A DNA stretch of 41,084 nt, taken from assembly GCA_024685005.1 (NCBI GenBank), contig JAIKWF010000126.1, forward strand, positions 1 to 41,084, given 5' to 3'. Each line of letters starts with the position of its first letter. Position 1 is the first letter of the stretch. A program made the translations under genes and the position numbers. Positions 25,825 through 34,763 of this stretch are shown here, one piece after another. The DNA is from Lachnospiraceae bacterium (lineage in GTDB: Bacteria; Bacillota; Clostridia; Lachnospirales; Lachnospiraceae). The notes below the pieces were generated by a model. That model saw nothing but the letters and a program-made list of their open reading frames with translations. It made no database searches and was not told the origin of the DNA.

Positions 25825-25860
25825 AAATCCCGTATACCACTGTGTATACGGGATTTTTTT
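25825..25860 (+). terminator. Strong intrinsic terminator of the opp operon
   Basis: A perfect 13-bp stem AAATCCCGTATAC/GTATACGGGATTT, loop CACTGT, continues into a run of seven T. Confidence 0.95.
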
Positions 25861-25978
25861 ATGGTTTTCCTTGTATTTTCGGTTTACCTATGCTATCTTT
25901 TTCTTCGGAAGCATTACGAAAAATGAGAAAATGCCTGTAAGCGCCAAGCAACCTAGGCAGGCGGAAAGAGGAGTGAAA

Positions 25979-27178
25979 ATGAGCAAAATTCAAATGACAA
26001 CACCCCTGGTGGAAATGGACGGAGACGAAATGACCAGAATCCTCTGGAAGATGATCAAGGACGAGCTGCTTTTGCCCTATATCGATCTGAAAACAGAGTA
26101 TTACGATCTTGGTCTTGAGCACCGCAATGAAACAGATGATCAGGTGACAAAAGACAGTGCGGAGGCAACCAAAAAGTACGGCGTTGCCGTGAAATGTGCC
26201 ACCATTACACCCAATGCTGCCAGAATGGACGAATATCATTTAAAAGAAATGTGGAAAAGCCCCAACGGTACCATCCGTTCCATGCTGGACGGAACCGTAT
26301 TTCGTACCCCCATCATTGTAAAAGGCATTGAGCCCTGCGTACGTAATTGGGAGCAGCCCATCACCCTTGCCAGACATGCTTACGGAGATGTATATAAAAA
26401 CGTGGAGATCGCGGCAGAGGGCCCCGGAAAAGCGGAGCTTGTATTTACCGCTGAAGACGGAACGGAAACCAGAAAGACCATCCATGAGTTTGACGGTCCC
26501 GGAGTGATCCAGGGCGTTCACAATACCAGAAAATCCATTGAAAGCTTTGCAAGAGCATGCTTTAATTATGCCCTTGATACCAAGCAGGAGCTTTGGTTTG
26601 CAACAAAAGATACCATCTCCAAGACCTATGATCATACCTTCAAAGATATCTTCCAGGAGATTTTTGATGCAGAGTATAAAGAGAAATTCGATGCAGCAGG
26701 CATTACCTATTTCTACACACTGATCGATGATGCCGTTGCCAGGGTCATGAAATGCAAGGGAGGCATTATCTGGGCATGCAAGAACTATGACGGCGATGTG
26801 ATGAGCGATATGGTATCCTCCGCCTTCGGGTCTCTTGCCATGATGACTTCCGTGCTGGTTTCTCCCTCCGGCGTTTATGAGTATGAAGCAGCCCACGGAA
26901 CCGTACAGCGTCATTATTATAAACATCTGAAAGGAGAGGAGACATCCACAAACTCTGTAGCCACCATCTTTGCATGGACAGGCGCACTTCGCAAAAGAGG
27001 AGAGCTTGACGGAAACAAAGAGCTGATGGATTTTGCGGATAAGCTGGAAGAAGCAACCCTTTCCACCATTGAAAAAGGAAAGATGACCAAGGATCTGGCA
27101 CTGATCACTTCCCTGAAAAATGTTACGGTATTAAACAGCGCCGACTTTATCAAAGAGATCAGAAAATCCCTTTCATAA
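25979..27178 (+). CDS. icd: NADP-dependent isocitrate dehydrogenase, eukaryotic-type homodimeric family
   Basis: 399 residues from 25979, where AAAGAGGAG lies just upstream. A frame-open extension to 25871 encodes unrelated residues and is rejected. It oxidises isocitrate to 2-oxoglutarate with NADP in the cytoplasm. The sequence follows the human IDH1/IDH2 subfamily rather than E. coli Icd: [46 protein letters not shown] (equivalent of IDH1 Arg132), the catalytic region [10 protein letters not shown] and [14 protein letters not shown], and [11 protein letters not shown] for NADP binding. It is probably monocistronic, between a terminator at 25860 and the convergent terminator at 27226. It supplies 2-oxoglutarate for glutamate synthesis in organisms with a partial TCA cycle. 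Confidence 0.95.
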   Translation: MSKIQMTTPLVEMDGDEMTRILWKMIKDELLLPYIDLKTEYYDLGLEHRNETDDQVTKDSAEATKKYGVAVKCATITPNAARMDEYHLKEMWKSPNGTIRSMLDGTVFRTPIIVKGIEPCVRNWEQPITLARHAYGDVYKNVEIAAEGPGKAELVFTAEDGTETRKTIHEFDGPGVIQGVHNTRKSIESFARACFNYALDTKQELWFATKDTISKTYDHTFKDIFQEIFDAEYKEKFDAAGITYFYTLIDDAVARVMKCKGGIIWACKNYDGDVMSDMVSSAFGSLAMMTSVLVSPSGVYEYEAAHGTVQRHYYKHLKGEETSTNSVATIFAWTGALRKRGELDGNKELMDFADKLEEATLSTIEKGKMTKDLALITSLKNVTVLNSADFIKEIRKSLS

Positions 27179-27225
27179 AGGGCGGACGTTATCTCGAAAG
27201 CCTTTGGCCGGCAGAAGAAAAAAGG

Positions 27226-27256
27226 AAATGCACCTCAGATTGAGGTGCATTTTTTT
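27226..27256. terminator. Bidirectional terminator shared by icd and aroC
   Basis: A perfect 12-bp stem AAATGCACCTCA/TGAGGTGCATTT with a three-base loop. On the plus strand it runs into TTTTTTT; on the minus strand it is followed by CCTTTTTTC. The aroC stop codon lies at its right edge (27255-27257). Confidence 0.9.
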
Positions 27257-28364
27257 ATCGTTTATAGATGGCTGTCAGATACTCCATTCTCGAGGAAAGA
27301 TTCGAAAGCAAAAGATCCGCCGCGGTTATGGCACACATGCACTCGATCACCACAACGGCTCTGGGAACGATGACGGGATCGTGGCGGCCCTTAATGGTAA
27401 GAGTGATATCTTCCCCTTTATCGTTTACAGTATTTTGAGGCCTGAAAATGGAAGGGGTGGGCTTGATGGCGGCGCGAAGGATCACATTGCTGCCATCGGA
27501 AATGCCTCCCAGGGTTCCGCCGGAGTGGTTGGTAAGCTTTCGGATCCTGCCGGCATCCCCGGGATCGGAAGCAAAGGAATCATTATTCTGACTTCCCGTA
27601 GCCTTTGCCACGGCCATTCCGTCACCGATCTCCACTGCCTTTACAGCGCCTACGGACATGACAGCCTGAGCTAAGAGCGCATCCAACTTGTCAAATACCG
27701 GTTCGCCGATTCCTGCGGGAAGACCTTCCATGATGCAGGCAACGACGCCGCCGGAAGAATCTTTGTTTTCCATGCATTCCTTAAGATAGTTTTCCGCTGC
27801 AACGGCCGCTTCTTTGTCCGGCATATTGCAGGGGTTCTGTAAGATCTGATCTTTATCAAATCGCTCGGCATCGATGGATACGGGGCCGATGCTTTGGGTA
27901 TAAGCATAAACGCTGATCCCAAGGCTTTCCAGGATCTTTGCAGCAACAGCGCCGCCAATGACCCGGGCGATGGTTTCCCTTCCGGAGGATCGGCCGCCGC
28001 CCCGGTAATCACGAAAACCATATTTCGCATCAAAGGTATAATCCGCATGCCCCGGCCTGTAGGATACGGCAATCTCCGAATAATCCGCGGAGCGCTGGGA
28101 TGTATTCTCCACAACAACCGCAATGGGAGTGCCCGTTGTCTTTCCCTCAAATACGCCGGAGAGGATCTTTGCTCGGTCATCCTCTTTTCTCGGGGTGGAC
28201 AGCTTGTTTTGTCCCGGCTTTCTGCGATCTAAGTATTTTTGGATATCCTCTTCACATAAGGGAAGTCCCGCGGGGCATCCGTCGATGACGGCACCTAACG
28301 CGGCGCCATGGGATTCTCCGAAGGTATGTACCCGAAACAGATTGCCGAAGGTTGATCCTGCCAT
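27255..28364 (-). CDS. aroC: Chorismate synthase
   Basis: 369 residues, typical length; on the minus strand AAGGAGATACAAA precedes the ATG. It converts 5-enolpyruvylshikimate-3-phosphate to chorismate with reduced FMN, the last shared step for aromatic amino acids and folate. Family signatures are FGESHGAALGAVIDGCPAG near the N-terminus, YRPGHADYTF, and RGGGRSSGRETIARVIGGA in the FMN-binding part. ATGSQNNDSF and HSGGTLGGISDG occur later. It is convergent with icd, and no other shikimate gene is next to it. Its probable promoter is at 28407-28435. I looked for a tryptophan T-box in the leader and did not find one. Confidence 0.96.
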   Translation of the reverse strand: MAGSTFGNLFRVHTFGESHGAALGAVIDGCPAGLPLCEEDIQKYLDRRKPGQNKLSTPRKEDDRAKILSGVFEGKTTGTPIAVVVENTSQRSADYSEIAVSYRPGHADYTFDAKYGFRDYRGGGRSSGRETIARVIGGAVAAKILESLGISVYAYTQSIGPVSIDAERFDKDQILQNPCNMPDKEAAVAAENYLKECMENKDSSGGVVACIMEGLPAGIGEPVFDKLDALLAQAVMSVGAVKAVEIGDGMAVAKATGSQNNDSFASDPGDAGRIRKLTNHSGGTLGGISDGSNVILRAAIKPTPSIFRPQNTVNDKGEDITLTIKGRHDPVIVPRAVVVIECMCAITAADLLLSNLSSRMEYLTAIYKR

Positions 28365-28406
28365 TTTGTATCTCCTTATTCCTTAAATAGTAAGTACCAT
28401 TCATAG

Positions 28407-28435
28407 ATTCTATCATAGATTGAAGTCGGTGAGAA
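28407..28435 (-). promoter_or_regulatory. Probable aroC promoter
   Basis: On the minus strand, TTCTCA (28430-28435), a 17-base spacer and TAGAAT (28407-28412) predict a start ~36 bases before the aroC ATG. The -35 is weak (4 of 6). Confidence 0.45.
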
Positions 28436-28453
28436 CTGTTTCTTGCAATACAG

Positions 28454-28483
28454 TTATGAAATTGCATGTCGGCCGCTTATAAT
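28454..28483 (+). promoter_or_regulatory. Possible promoter of the structured element
   Basis: A perfect TATAAT (28478-28483) with a poor -35 TTATGA (28454-28459), spacer 18. Transcription would start near 28490, just before the closing helix of the element at 28502. Confidence 0.35.
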
Positions 28484-28489
28484 TCATTC

Positions 28490-28675
28490 CCGGGACACTA
28501 TCCGGCAAATGGCGATCTTAAGAGAAAAACGCATATTCGTTATTTCCGTTAACGGGTCGGCTCAAAAGTGCCATCCGGGCCCTTTGAGCCTGAATTGCAC
28601 ATCCGGTGCAATTCCCCCTGTCAGCAACTGCGTTTTTCGGGAAGATCTGCCATTTGGCCGGGCTACGCCCGTTGC
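28490..28675 (+). ncRNA. Structured intergenic element: candidate small RNA, orphan riboswitch or repeat
   Basis: A ~26-bp interrupted helix closes the element. CCGGCAAATGGC (28502-28513) pairs with GCCATTTGGCCGG (28649-28661, one bulge); GATCTT (28514-28519) pairs with AAGATC (28642-28647); AAAAACGCA (28525-28533) pairs with TGCGTTTTT (28629-28637). Inside are CCG-TTAA-CGG (28546-28555), a hairpin closed by GGCTCAAA/TTTGAGCC (28559-28590), and GAATTGCAC/GTGCAATTC (28592-28614). The last two both have loop ATCCG. Parts resemble a cobalamin riboswitch core: GGTGCAATTCC, then CAGCAACTG, then GAAGATCTGCC like a B12 box. The fit is partial. No gene follows directly: the carboxypeptidase has its own promoter 77 bases beyond the closing helix and aroC points away. 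A short GC hairpin (CGGGC/GCCCG) follows without a T run. It could instead be a dispersed repeat. Strand and function are unproven. Confidence 0.5.
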
Positions 28676-28737
28676 CCGCGGAATAAATTATTAAGCGTCC
28701 ATCCATGCTGATCATAAAACCATGCACAACGTTTCGA

Positions 28738-28766
28738 TTGACACAGCCTGCAATAGCGGATAGAAT
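28738..28766 (+). promoter_or_regulatory. Strong promoter of the carboxypeptidase gene
   Basis: A perfect -35 TTGACA (28738-28743), a 17-base spacer and TAGAAT (28761-28766) predict a start near 28773. It lies downstream of the structured element, so the element is not in this mRNA. Confidence 0.75.
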
Positions 28767-28788
28767 ATAGAATGCTGCGGGATGCAGT

Positions 28789-29739
28789 ATGCGTACAGTA
28801 GACAACTTGCAAAACGAAAGAAACCAACCTATGAAAAAGATCGGAACGCTTCTTCTGTTGATCGTATCCCTGATCCTTGGCACCTTTCTCATCGTGCAGA
28901 ACGAAAAAGCCGCGGTGATCATTTTCGATCAACAGGAAGATGATATTTACTACGAAAAAAATGTTTCCGGCAATGGCTATTACAGAACCGGAAATACAGA
29001 CAATAAACCTGATAACGAGACGGCGGAAGCAGAGCCGGAAACTGTAAGCGGCAATGATACAGCAGCTGAAACGGATAAGGAAGCGTCATCTCCCCGCACA
29101 GTTTCCGAAAATGAGCAGGAAGAGGGGCAGAGCGGGAAGACGCTTTTTTCTCCCGATGACTGGCGTTATATTCTGGTAAACAAGCAGCACCCCATTCCCG
29201 AGGATTATGAAGTGGAGCTGGGAAGCATTCATACCGGCCAGAAGGTGGATGCGCGTATTGTGGATGATCTGGAAGATATGCTGAGCGCGGCTGCTGAAGA
29301 CGGCGTAAAGCTTTTGGTGATCTCGCCCTATCGAAGCGAGCAGAAGCAAAAGGGCCTGTTCGACAAAAAGGTAAAGCGGGCACTTCGAAACAACGAAAAC
29401 TATCTGGATGCTTATAAAGAAACTGCCCAGGCTGTGACCATCCCCGGTTTTTCCGAACATGAACTGGGACTGGCTGTGGATCTTACCACCAAACAGCATA
29501 TCACGCTGGATGCGGATTATGCCGAAACGGAAGGCGGCAGATGGCTGAGCCGGCATTGTATGGAATATGGCTTCATCCTTCGGTATCCTTTGGGTAAAGA
29601 AAAGATCACGGGGATCGAATTTGAGCCCTGGCATTTCCGCTATGTCGGCAGGAAAGCAGCTGAATATATCATGGAGCATGACCTGACCTTAGAAGAGTTT
29701 GTACAGCGCCTTTCCCGGGAAGAAATCGTGCAGGATTAA
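28789..29739 (+). CDS. VanY/LdcB-type D,D- or L,D-carboxypeptidase (peptidase M15B)
   Basis: 316 residues from 28789; an in-frame ATG at 28831 (MKKIGTLLLL) is an equally plausible start, as neither has a clear ribosome site. One N-terminal membrane segment (IGTLLLLIVSLILGTFLIVQ) is followed by an acidic linker of ~80 residues rich in Glu, Asn and Thr, then the M15B zinc domain. Zinc and catalytic motifs are SEHELGLAVDL (SxHxxGxAxD) and FEPWHFRYVG (ExxH). Such enzymes trim D-Ala or D-amino acids from stem peptides of peptidoglycan outside the membrane. There is no vanA/vanH-like gene nearby, so a housekeeping wall role is more likely than vancomycin resistance. It is followed after 43 bases by tgt. 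Confidence 0.9.
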   Translation: MRTVDNLQNERNQPMKKIGTLLLLIVSLILGTFLIVQNEKAAVIIFDQQEDDIYYEKNVSGNGYYRTGNTDNKPDNETAEAEPETVSGNDTAAETDKEASSPRTVSENEQEEGQSGKTLFSPDDWRYILVNKQHPIPEDYEVELGSIHTGQKVDARIVDDLEDMLSAAAEDGVKLLVISPYRSEQKQKGLFDKKVKRALRNNENYLDAYKETAQAVTIPGFSEHELGLAVDLTTKQHITLDADYAETEGGRWLSRHCMEYGFILRYPLGKEKITGIEFEPWHFRYVGRKAAEYIMEHDLTLEEFVQRLSREEIVQD

Positions 29740-29782
29740 GCTGCGCGTGGGCTGACAGGAATAAAAGAAACGGAAGAAAAAG

Positions 29783-30916
29783 ATGAGTGAATATACAATC
29801 CTGAAAACGGAAGGCCGGGCCAAAAGAGCCCGGTTTGATACGGTTCACGGGACGGTGCAGACACCGGTATTTATGAACGTGGGAACCGTTGCCGCAATAA
29901 AAGGTGCTGTGGGTACGGAAGATCTGAAGGAAGTGGGCTGCCAGATCCAGCTGTCCAATACCTATCATCTTCATGTAAGACCTACAGATACGCTGATCCA
30001 CGAACTTGGCGGATTGCACAAATTTATGGTATGGGACAGACCGATCCTTACGGATTCCGGCGGGTTCCAGGTTTTTTCCCTTGCCAAGCTCCGCAAGATC
30101 AAAGAGGAAGGGGTAACTTTCCGCTGCCATATTGACGGCCATAAGATCTTTATGGGGCCGGAGGAGAGCATGCAGATCCAGTCCCATCTGGCATCCACCA
30201 TTGCCATGGCCTTTGACGAATGTCCTCCGGCTATGGAAGAGAGGTCCTATGTACAGCCTTCTGTGGACAGAACCACCAGATGGCTTGTCAGATGCAAAGC
30301 AGAGATGGACAGGCTGAATACTTTGCCGGAGACGATCAACAAAGAGCAGTTATTGTTCGGGATCAATCAGGGGGCTATTTTCCCGGATATCAGAAAGGAA
30401 CATGCCAAAACCATTGCCGACCTGAATCTCGACGGTTACGCCATCGGCGGCCTTGCCGTAGGGGAAAGCCATGAACAGATGTATGATACCATCGATGTGG
30501 TAACCGAATATCTGCCCAAGGATAAGCCCACTTATCTCATGGGAGTCGGTACACCTGCCAATATCCTGGAGGCCGTGGAACGGGGCGTGGACTTCTTTGA
30601 CTGCGTATATCCTTCCAGAAACGGACGCCATGGTCATGTCTATACTCATGACGGCAAGCTGAACCTGTTTAATCAGCAGTATGAAAAGGATATGCGGCCC
30701 ATAGAAGAGGGATGCGGCTGCCCTGCCTGCAGGCGTTACAGCCGTGCTTACATCAGGCATCTTTTAAAGGCAAAAGAAATGCTTGGCATGCGGCTTTGCG
30801 TATTGCATAACCTGTATTTTTACAATCATCTCATGGAGGAGATCAGAAATGCCCTTGACGAAGGCTGCTTTACCGGCTTTAAGTCCGATCTTCTGGCTCG
30901 TATGAACGGGCTGTAG
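29783..30916 (+). CDS. tgt: tRNA-guanine(34) transglycosylase
   Basis: 377 residues; CGGAAGA lies about 7 bases before the ATG. It exchanges guanine for the queuosine precursor preQ1 at the wobble position of GUN-anticodon tRNAs. Motifs are DSGGFQVFSL with Asp91 as general base, FDECPP near 150, GGLAVGES, FDCVYPSRNGRHG with the nucleophilic Asp, and a zinc site CGCPACRRY with a His ~30 residues on (VLHNLYFYNHL). Full length. No queuosine synthesis gene is in the window. yajC follows; the tgt-yajC pair is common in bacteria, but here yajC has a promoter of its own. Confidence 0.97.
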   Translation: MSEYTILKTEGRAKRARFDTVHGTVQTPVFMNVGTVAAIKGAVGTEDLKEVGCQIQLSNTYHLHVRPTDTLIHELGGLHKFMVWDRPILTDSGGFQVFSLAKLRKIKEEGVTFRCHIDGHKIFMGPEESMQIQSHLASTIAMAFDECPPAMEERSYVQPSVDRTTRWLVRCKAEMDRLNTLPETINKEQLLFGINQGAIFPDIRKEHAKTIADLNLDGYAIGGLAVGESHEQMYDTIDVVTEYLPKDKPTYLMGVGTPANILEAVERGVDFFDCVYPSRNGRHGHVYTHDGKLNLFNQQYEKDMRPIEEGCGCPACRRYSRAYIRHLLKAKEMLGMRLCVLHNLYFYNHLMEEIRNALDEGCFTGFKSDLLARMNGL

Positions 30917-30919
30917 CAT

Positions 30920-30947
30920 TTGACAGTCAGGCGCTTTTTGATATAAA
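30920..30947 (+). promoter_or_regulatory. Promoter of yajC
   Basis: A perfect TTGACA (30920-30925), a 16-base spacer and TATAAA (30942-30947), starting 4 bases after the tgt stop. The predicted start is near 30954. Confidence 0.65.
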
Positions 30948-30988
30948 ATAATAGTTACGAAAAAAGAGATTTGGAGGAGTTTTCAGTT

Positions 30989-31318
30989 ATGAGTATCTTA
31001 CTTTCAGCAGCTGCCGGAGGCCAACAGGGAGGAATGTTGCAGGGCGGCGTAGTCATGCTAGTTTATCTGGTGATCGTTGTAGGCTTTTTCCTGGTTATGA
31101 CCCAGCCGCAGAAAAAAGAAAAGAAGCGTATTGAGGCTATGCTTGCGGATCTTTCCATCGGTGACAGTGTGCTTACCACAAGCGGATTTTACGGCATGGT
31201 GATCGATATCAATGAAGAGCAGAATATTGTGATCGTTGAATTCGGCAGTGACAGACACTGCAGAATCCCTATGAATAAATCTGCCATCGCGCAGGTTGAA
31301 AAGCCTGACGCTGAATAG
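30989..31318 (+). CDS. yajC: Sec translocase accessory protein YajC
   Basis: 109 residues from 30989, with TTTGGAGGAG about 9 bases upstream; a TTG 18 bases earlier overlaps that site and is rejected. One N-terminal membrane helix (VVMLVYLVIVVGFFLVM) is followed by QPQKKEKKRIEAML, the conserved YajC junction, and a small cytoplasmic beta domain with GDSVLTTSGFYGMV. In the family it associates with SecDF and SecYEG to help protein export. secD/secF do not follow; a terminator does. An efficient Sec system fits the many large secreted proteins here. Confidence 0.94.
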   Translation: MSILLSAAAGGQQGGMLQGGVVMLVYLVIVVGFFLVMTQPQKKEKKRIEAMLADLSIGDSVLTTSGFYGMVIDINEEQNIVIVEFGSDRHCRIPMNKSAIAQVEKPDAE

Positions 31319-31323
31319 GCTGT

Positions 31324-31366
31324 AAGACTGCCCGCTTTTACCGAAAGCAGGCAGTCTTTCTGTTTT
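31324..31366 (+). terminator. Intrinsic terminator after yajC
   Basis: AAGACTGCC/GGCAGTCTT, then GCTTT/AAAGC inside (one mismatch between the two stems) and loop TACCG, followed by TTCTGTTTTAT. The T tract is interrupted. No clear promoter lies between it and the next ATG, so some readthrough into the next cluster is possible. Confidence 0.75.
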
Positions 31367-31392
31367 ATATTTCTTTCATGGAGGGACATGAA

Positions 31393-34300
31393 ATGGCAAA
31401 TCTTCGCAAACGGATCGCGGTTTTGATCGGTCAGGGGGATGAGAATTATCAGAGCAGGTTTATCTCTGGCCTGATCGCACAGGCATTTTCTCTGAATATG
31501 GATGTCTGTGTGTTTTCCATGTTTCGCAAATATCAGGATACTTCCGTGCGGGAAGCCGCGGAGTCCAACATCTTTCATCTTGTAAATTATTCCATGTTTG
31601 ACGGGATCGTTCTGCTCAAAGACAGTATTCAGACGCCCAATGTGGCCAGAATGATCGAAGAGAATATCAAAGAAAAATATACGGGCCCGGTTTTGGTTGT
31701 GGAAAGTGAGAGTGATTTTTTCGACACCCTTTCTTCCGACAACTATTCGGCTATGGAAGATCTTGTCTCTCATTTCATCGAAAAACACAATTTTACGGAT
31801 ATAGCTTATCTGACCGGTAAAAAATGGCATAAGCATTCCCAGCAGAGACTGGCGGCGTTTAAGGACACCATGGAAAAGCACCAGCTTACCATTGGCAAGG
31901 ACCGTATCATCGACGGCGATTTCTGGTATAACAGCGGTGAGCGGTGTGCCGATTATCTGCTTTCTTCCGACAAAAAGCTGCCCCAGGCAGTGATCTGTGC
32001 CAATGATGCCATGGCCATCGGCCTTTGCGATGCCCTCGAAAAAAGAGGGGTGAAGATCCCTGCGGATATTGCCGTGGCTGGCTTTGATTCCGGAAAAGAG
32101 GGCCAGACATCTCCCAAGACTATCACATCGGCAATTCTTCCGGCAGTGGAATGCGGAACCTATGCGGCCAATTATATCTGTGACAGACTCAACGGCAGAA
32201 AACCCAAGATCGAACCGGTAAAGCCCAGAACCGTCATCGGTGAGAGCTGCGGCTGTCATTTCCAGACCATGCCGGATCTGACCATGAGAAGGGCTTCCTG
32301 GAAGACGGAAAACTCCGAAGAGGGGTACACATCCGTCAATACCACCATGCAGGAGAGTTTGATGGCGCAGGCCAATCTGACGGACTTTATCAACAATATT
32401 TATTCTTATGCATATCAGATCAAGGGTGCTTCCAGCTTTCATCTGTGCCTGTGTTCGAAGTGGAAATACATGGAGGAGACCACTCCTTTGCATGTGGAAA
32501 ACGACGGTTATCCGAGAAGGATGATCTATGCCATCCGCTACCACAGCAGCAGAATGGACAGCAGAGTGGGCCTGGATGAAACCTTTGAAACGAAAGATAT
32601 CCTGCCGGAGCTCTGGGAAGAATCGGACAAACCGAGAGCCTTTATCTTCACGCCTGTATTCTTTGAATCGGAGTGCTACGGATACGCGGCTGTCAGCTAC
32701 GGCGACGAAGGCAGAAGCTATGATGAAGTGTATCGCCGCTGGATCATGGCCATCGCCAGAGGATTTGAGCACATCAGACAGAAATGCGTCTGCGACATTT
32801 TGCAGAAAAAGCTTCTGGAGTACCAGAAATCAGGCAGACTCGGTGTGATGACCGATGCGTTTGAAACGCTCGATGAAGAACAGAAGCAGGATTATGAACT
32901 GGTTAAAAAGATCCTCGACGAGAATCTTTTAACCTATCATTTCCAGCCAATCGTGAATGCAAAAGACGGATCCATCTTTGCCTATGAAGCGCTGATGCGG
33001 TCCAATACGGAAAAACGCATTTCTCCTCTGGATATCATAAAATATGCATTCATGCAGGGACGCCTTTCCGATGTGGAGGAAGCCACCTTTATCAATGTAC
33101 TGTCCGTTTTGGAGCATCTTCCGGATCTGTTCGGTGATGCAAAGATGTTTATCAACAGCATTCCCGGCGTACAGGTCTCCAAGGAAGCCAAGGAGCTGAT
33201 CACCACCCATTTGAAAAAGCTTTCTTCCCAGGCAGTTGTGGAGCTTACGGAAAGCTCTGAACTTTCGGAAGAGGATCTGAACGGCCTGAAGGATTATTAT
33301 GAAGGCCTCAACGTGCCAATTGCGGTAGATGATTATGGAACAGGTTATTCCAACGTCAGCAATCTGCTCCGCTATAAACCCAATTTTGTAAAGATCGACC
33401 GTTCGCTTTTATCCGGTATTCATGAAGATACGCAAAAGCAGCACTTTGTCCGTGAGATCATTGAGTTTTGCCATGACAGCAACATCAAAGCCCTTGCAGA
33501 GGGCGTTGAGACCAAGTCTGAGCTGCAGGAAGTGATCCATTTGGGAGCGGATCTGATCCAGGGCTATTATACGGCCAGGCCTTCGGAAAAAGTAATATCT
33601 GTCATCGATGAAAAGATCGTTCAGATGATAAAGATCTATTCCCAGGAAAAAGAAGATGGTGCCCTGAGGCAGATCTACAGGGCAGGCAAGTCGAACCGTG
33701 TGAATCTGGCCATGCTGGAAAAAGACGGCTGCAGCGATATCATAGTGGGTGATGAGGATGCGGTATACAAAGACTTCAGTCTCATCGGAACCCCTGCCAA
33801 TCAGACCGGAATGCATATTCGCTTCGAAAATGGATATGAGGGGCGTGTATCAATCGAAAATGTGCTGCTGACCAATGTAAAGGGCAGGCCCAGTATTGAG
33901 CTTGGGGAAAACTGCAAGGTGACACTGATCCTGAACGGTGAAAACGGACTGTTGCATACCGGCATCAAAGTACCGGAAAGCTCCGAGCTTACCATGGAAG
34001 GAGAGGGAAGCCTGCTGATCAATCTTGACGGTGATTTTTGCTACGGCATCGGAAATGATGAAAATTCACGCCATGGGAAACTGGTATTTGAACAGGATGG
34101 GAAGATCCGTATTGAGTGCAACGGGAAAACGGTTGTTGGCATCGGCTCCGGTCTTGGCGGCGTGATCCGGATCAATAGAGGCCATTATCAGCTTATGGGA
34201 CGGAATGATACCGCTGTCGGACTCGGATGTATAAACGGCGATGCGCTGCTTGATATTGACAGATGTCTGCTTGAGAGCGACTATCAGGTGAAAAACGGTG

Positions 34301-34749
34301 TCAGCATCGGCAGTCTGAAGGGAGAAGCCATTACAAATATCTTTAAATCCCTGGTTAAGATCACAGGCGGCGGTTCAAAATACGTGGGGATCGGTACGCT
34401 TGGCGAAAAAGATATGAAGCTGAAAGTATTTGATGCCAACGTGATGATTAATATCGGAGCAGATGATTCTACCTGCGCAGGCTCCCTGTACGGGAAAAGC
34501 ATCATCATGGGCAATCATGCCGGCATGACCTTTGAAAATGTGGGTAAGAACGTTCTGATCTTCGGCGGTCTGAAAGACACCGGCAGAATGGAGCTTTGGG
34601 ATGTGGATACCAAGGTTAAGAGTCACAGCGGCCTGAACGTGGAAACATATTTTAAAGAAGATCGTATAAGGCTTGTGAACGGAAAATGCAAGATCCTTGT
34701 AAATAACAAAGAAATAGAGCGGAATCTCCGTTTTGAAACCATGCAATAA
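31393..34749 (+). CDS. Cytoplasmic cyclic-di-GMP phosphodiesterase: LacI-type sensor, EAL domain, C-terminal 28-residue repeats
   Basis: 1118 residues from 31393; GGAGG lies 8 bases before this ATG and the ATG at 31378 precedes that site. Residues ~5-290 resemble a periplasmic-binding/LacI-type ligand domain (Peripla_BP_3: [26 protein letters not shown]) but lack both a helix-turn-helix and a signal peptide. Residues ~310-480 are GAF-like at best. The EAL domain (~505-740) keeps all catalytic positions: E532AL, Asn588, Glu617 and Glu620 in VELTES, Asp646-Asp647 in DDYGTGYS, Lys667, Glu703 and Gln723. It should hydrolyse cyclic-di-GMP. Residues ~770-1090 are beta-rich, with VGIG-type repeats at 884, 915, 942, 970 and 998, probably a beta-solenoid. 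No membrane segments are seen. It heads a four-gene cluster with short gaps. The ligand and the role of the repeats are unknown. Confidence 0.9.
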   Translation: MANLRKRIAVLIGQGDENYQSRFISGLIAQAFSLNMDVCVFSMFRKYQDTSVREAAESNIFHLVNYSMFDGIVLLKDSIQTPNVARMIEENIKEKYTGPVLVVESESDFFDTLSSDNYSAMEDLVSHFIEKHNFTDIAYLTGKKWHKHSQQRLAAFKDTMEKHQLTIGKDRIIDGDFWYNSGERCADYLLSSDKKLPQAVICANDAMAIGLCDALEKRGVKIPADIAVAGFDSGKEGQTSPKTITSAILPAVECGTYAANYICDRLNGRKPKIEPVKPRTVIGESCGCHFQTMPDLTMRRASWKTENSEEGYTSVNTTMQESLMAQANLTDFINNIYSYAYQIKGASSFHLCLCSKWKYMEETTPLHVENDGYPRRMIYAIRYHSSRMDSRVGLDETFETKDILPELWEESDKPRAFIFTPVFFESECYGYAAVSYGDEGRSYDEVYRRWIMAIARGFEHIRQKCVCDILQKKLLEYQKSGRLGVMTDAFETLDEEQKQDYELVKKILDENLLTYHFQPIVNAKDGSIFAYEALMRSNTEKRISPLDIIKYAFMQGRLSDVEEATFINVLSVLEHLPDLFGDAKMFINSIPGVQVSKEAKELITTHLKKLSSQAVVELTESSELSEEDLNGLKDYYEGLNVPIAVDDYGTGYSNVSNLLRYKPNFVKIDRSLLSGIHEDTQKQHFVREIIEFCHDSNIKALAEGVETKSELQEVIHLGADLIQGYYTARPSEKVISVIDEKIVQMIKIYSQEKEDGALRQIYRAGKSNRVNLAMLEKDGCSDIIVGDEDAVYKDFSLIGTPANQTGMHIRFENGYEGRVSIENVLLTNVKGRPSIELGENCKVTLILNGENGLLHTGIKVPESSELTMEGEGSLLINLDGDFCYGIGNDENSRHGKLVFEQDGKIRIECNGKTVVGIGSGLGGVIRINRGHYQLMGRNDTAVGLGCINGDALLDIDRCLLESDYQVKNGVSIGSLKGEAITNIFKSLVKITGGGSKYVGIGTLGEKDMKLKVFDANVMINIGADDSTCAGSLYGKSIIMGNHAGMTFENVGKNVLIFGGLKDTGRMELWDVDTKVKSHSGLNVETYFKEDRIRLVNGKCKILVNNKEIERNLRFETMQ

Positions 34750-34763
34750 ACAGAGAGGTTATT

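Noticed and set aside
25871-25978. N-terminal extension of isocitrate dehydrogenase
   Set aside because: The family starts at [17 protein letters not shown], and AAAGAGGAG lies directly before 25979.
28365-28500. T-box or other aromatic-amino-acid control leader for aroC
   Set aside because: No T-box motif (GGTGG-type) or specifier stem is visible, and the probable promoter leaves only a ~36-base leader.
28443-28694. 83-codon open frame covering the structured element
   Set aside because: It has no ribosome site, the sequence is explained by base-paired arms, and the translation is rich in Cys, Pro and Ser without motifs.
31319-31392. Cyclic-di-GMP riboswitch ahead of the EAL cluster
   Set aside because: The gap is only 74 bases and is mostly the yajC terminator; no GEMM-type conserved segments are visible. 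The sortase gene also has no leader that could hold one.
31189-32772. Minus-strand open frame of 527 codons opposite the EAL gene
   Set aside because: Antisense shadow: no ribosome site, no recognisable motif, and the plus-strand gene is clearly conserved.
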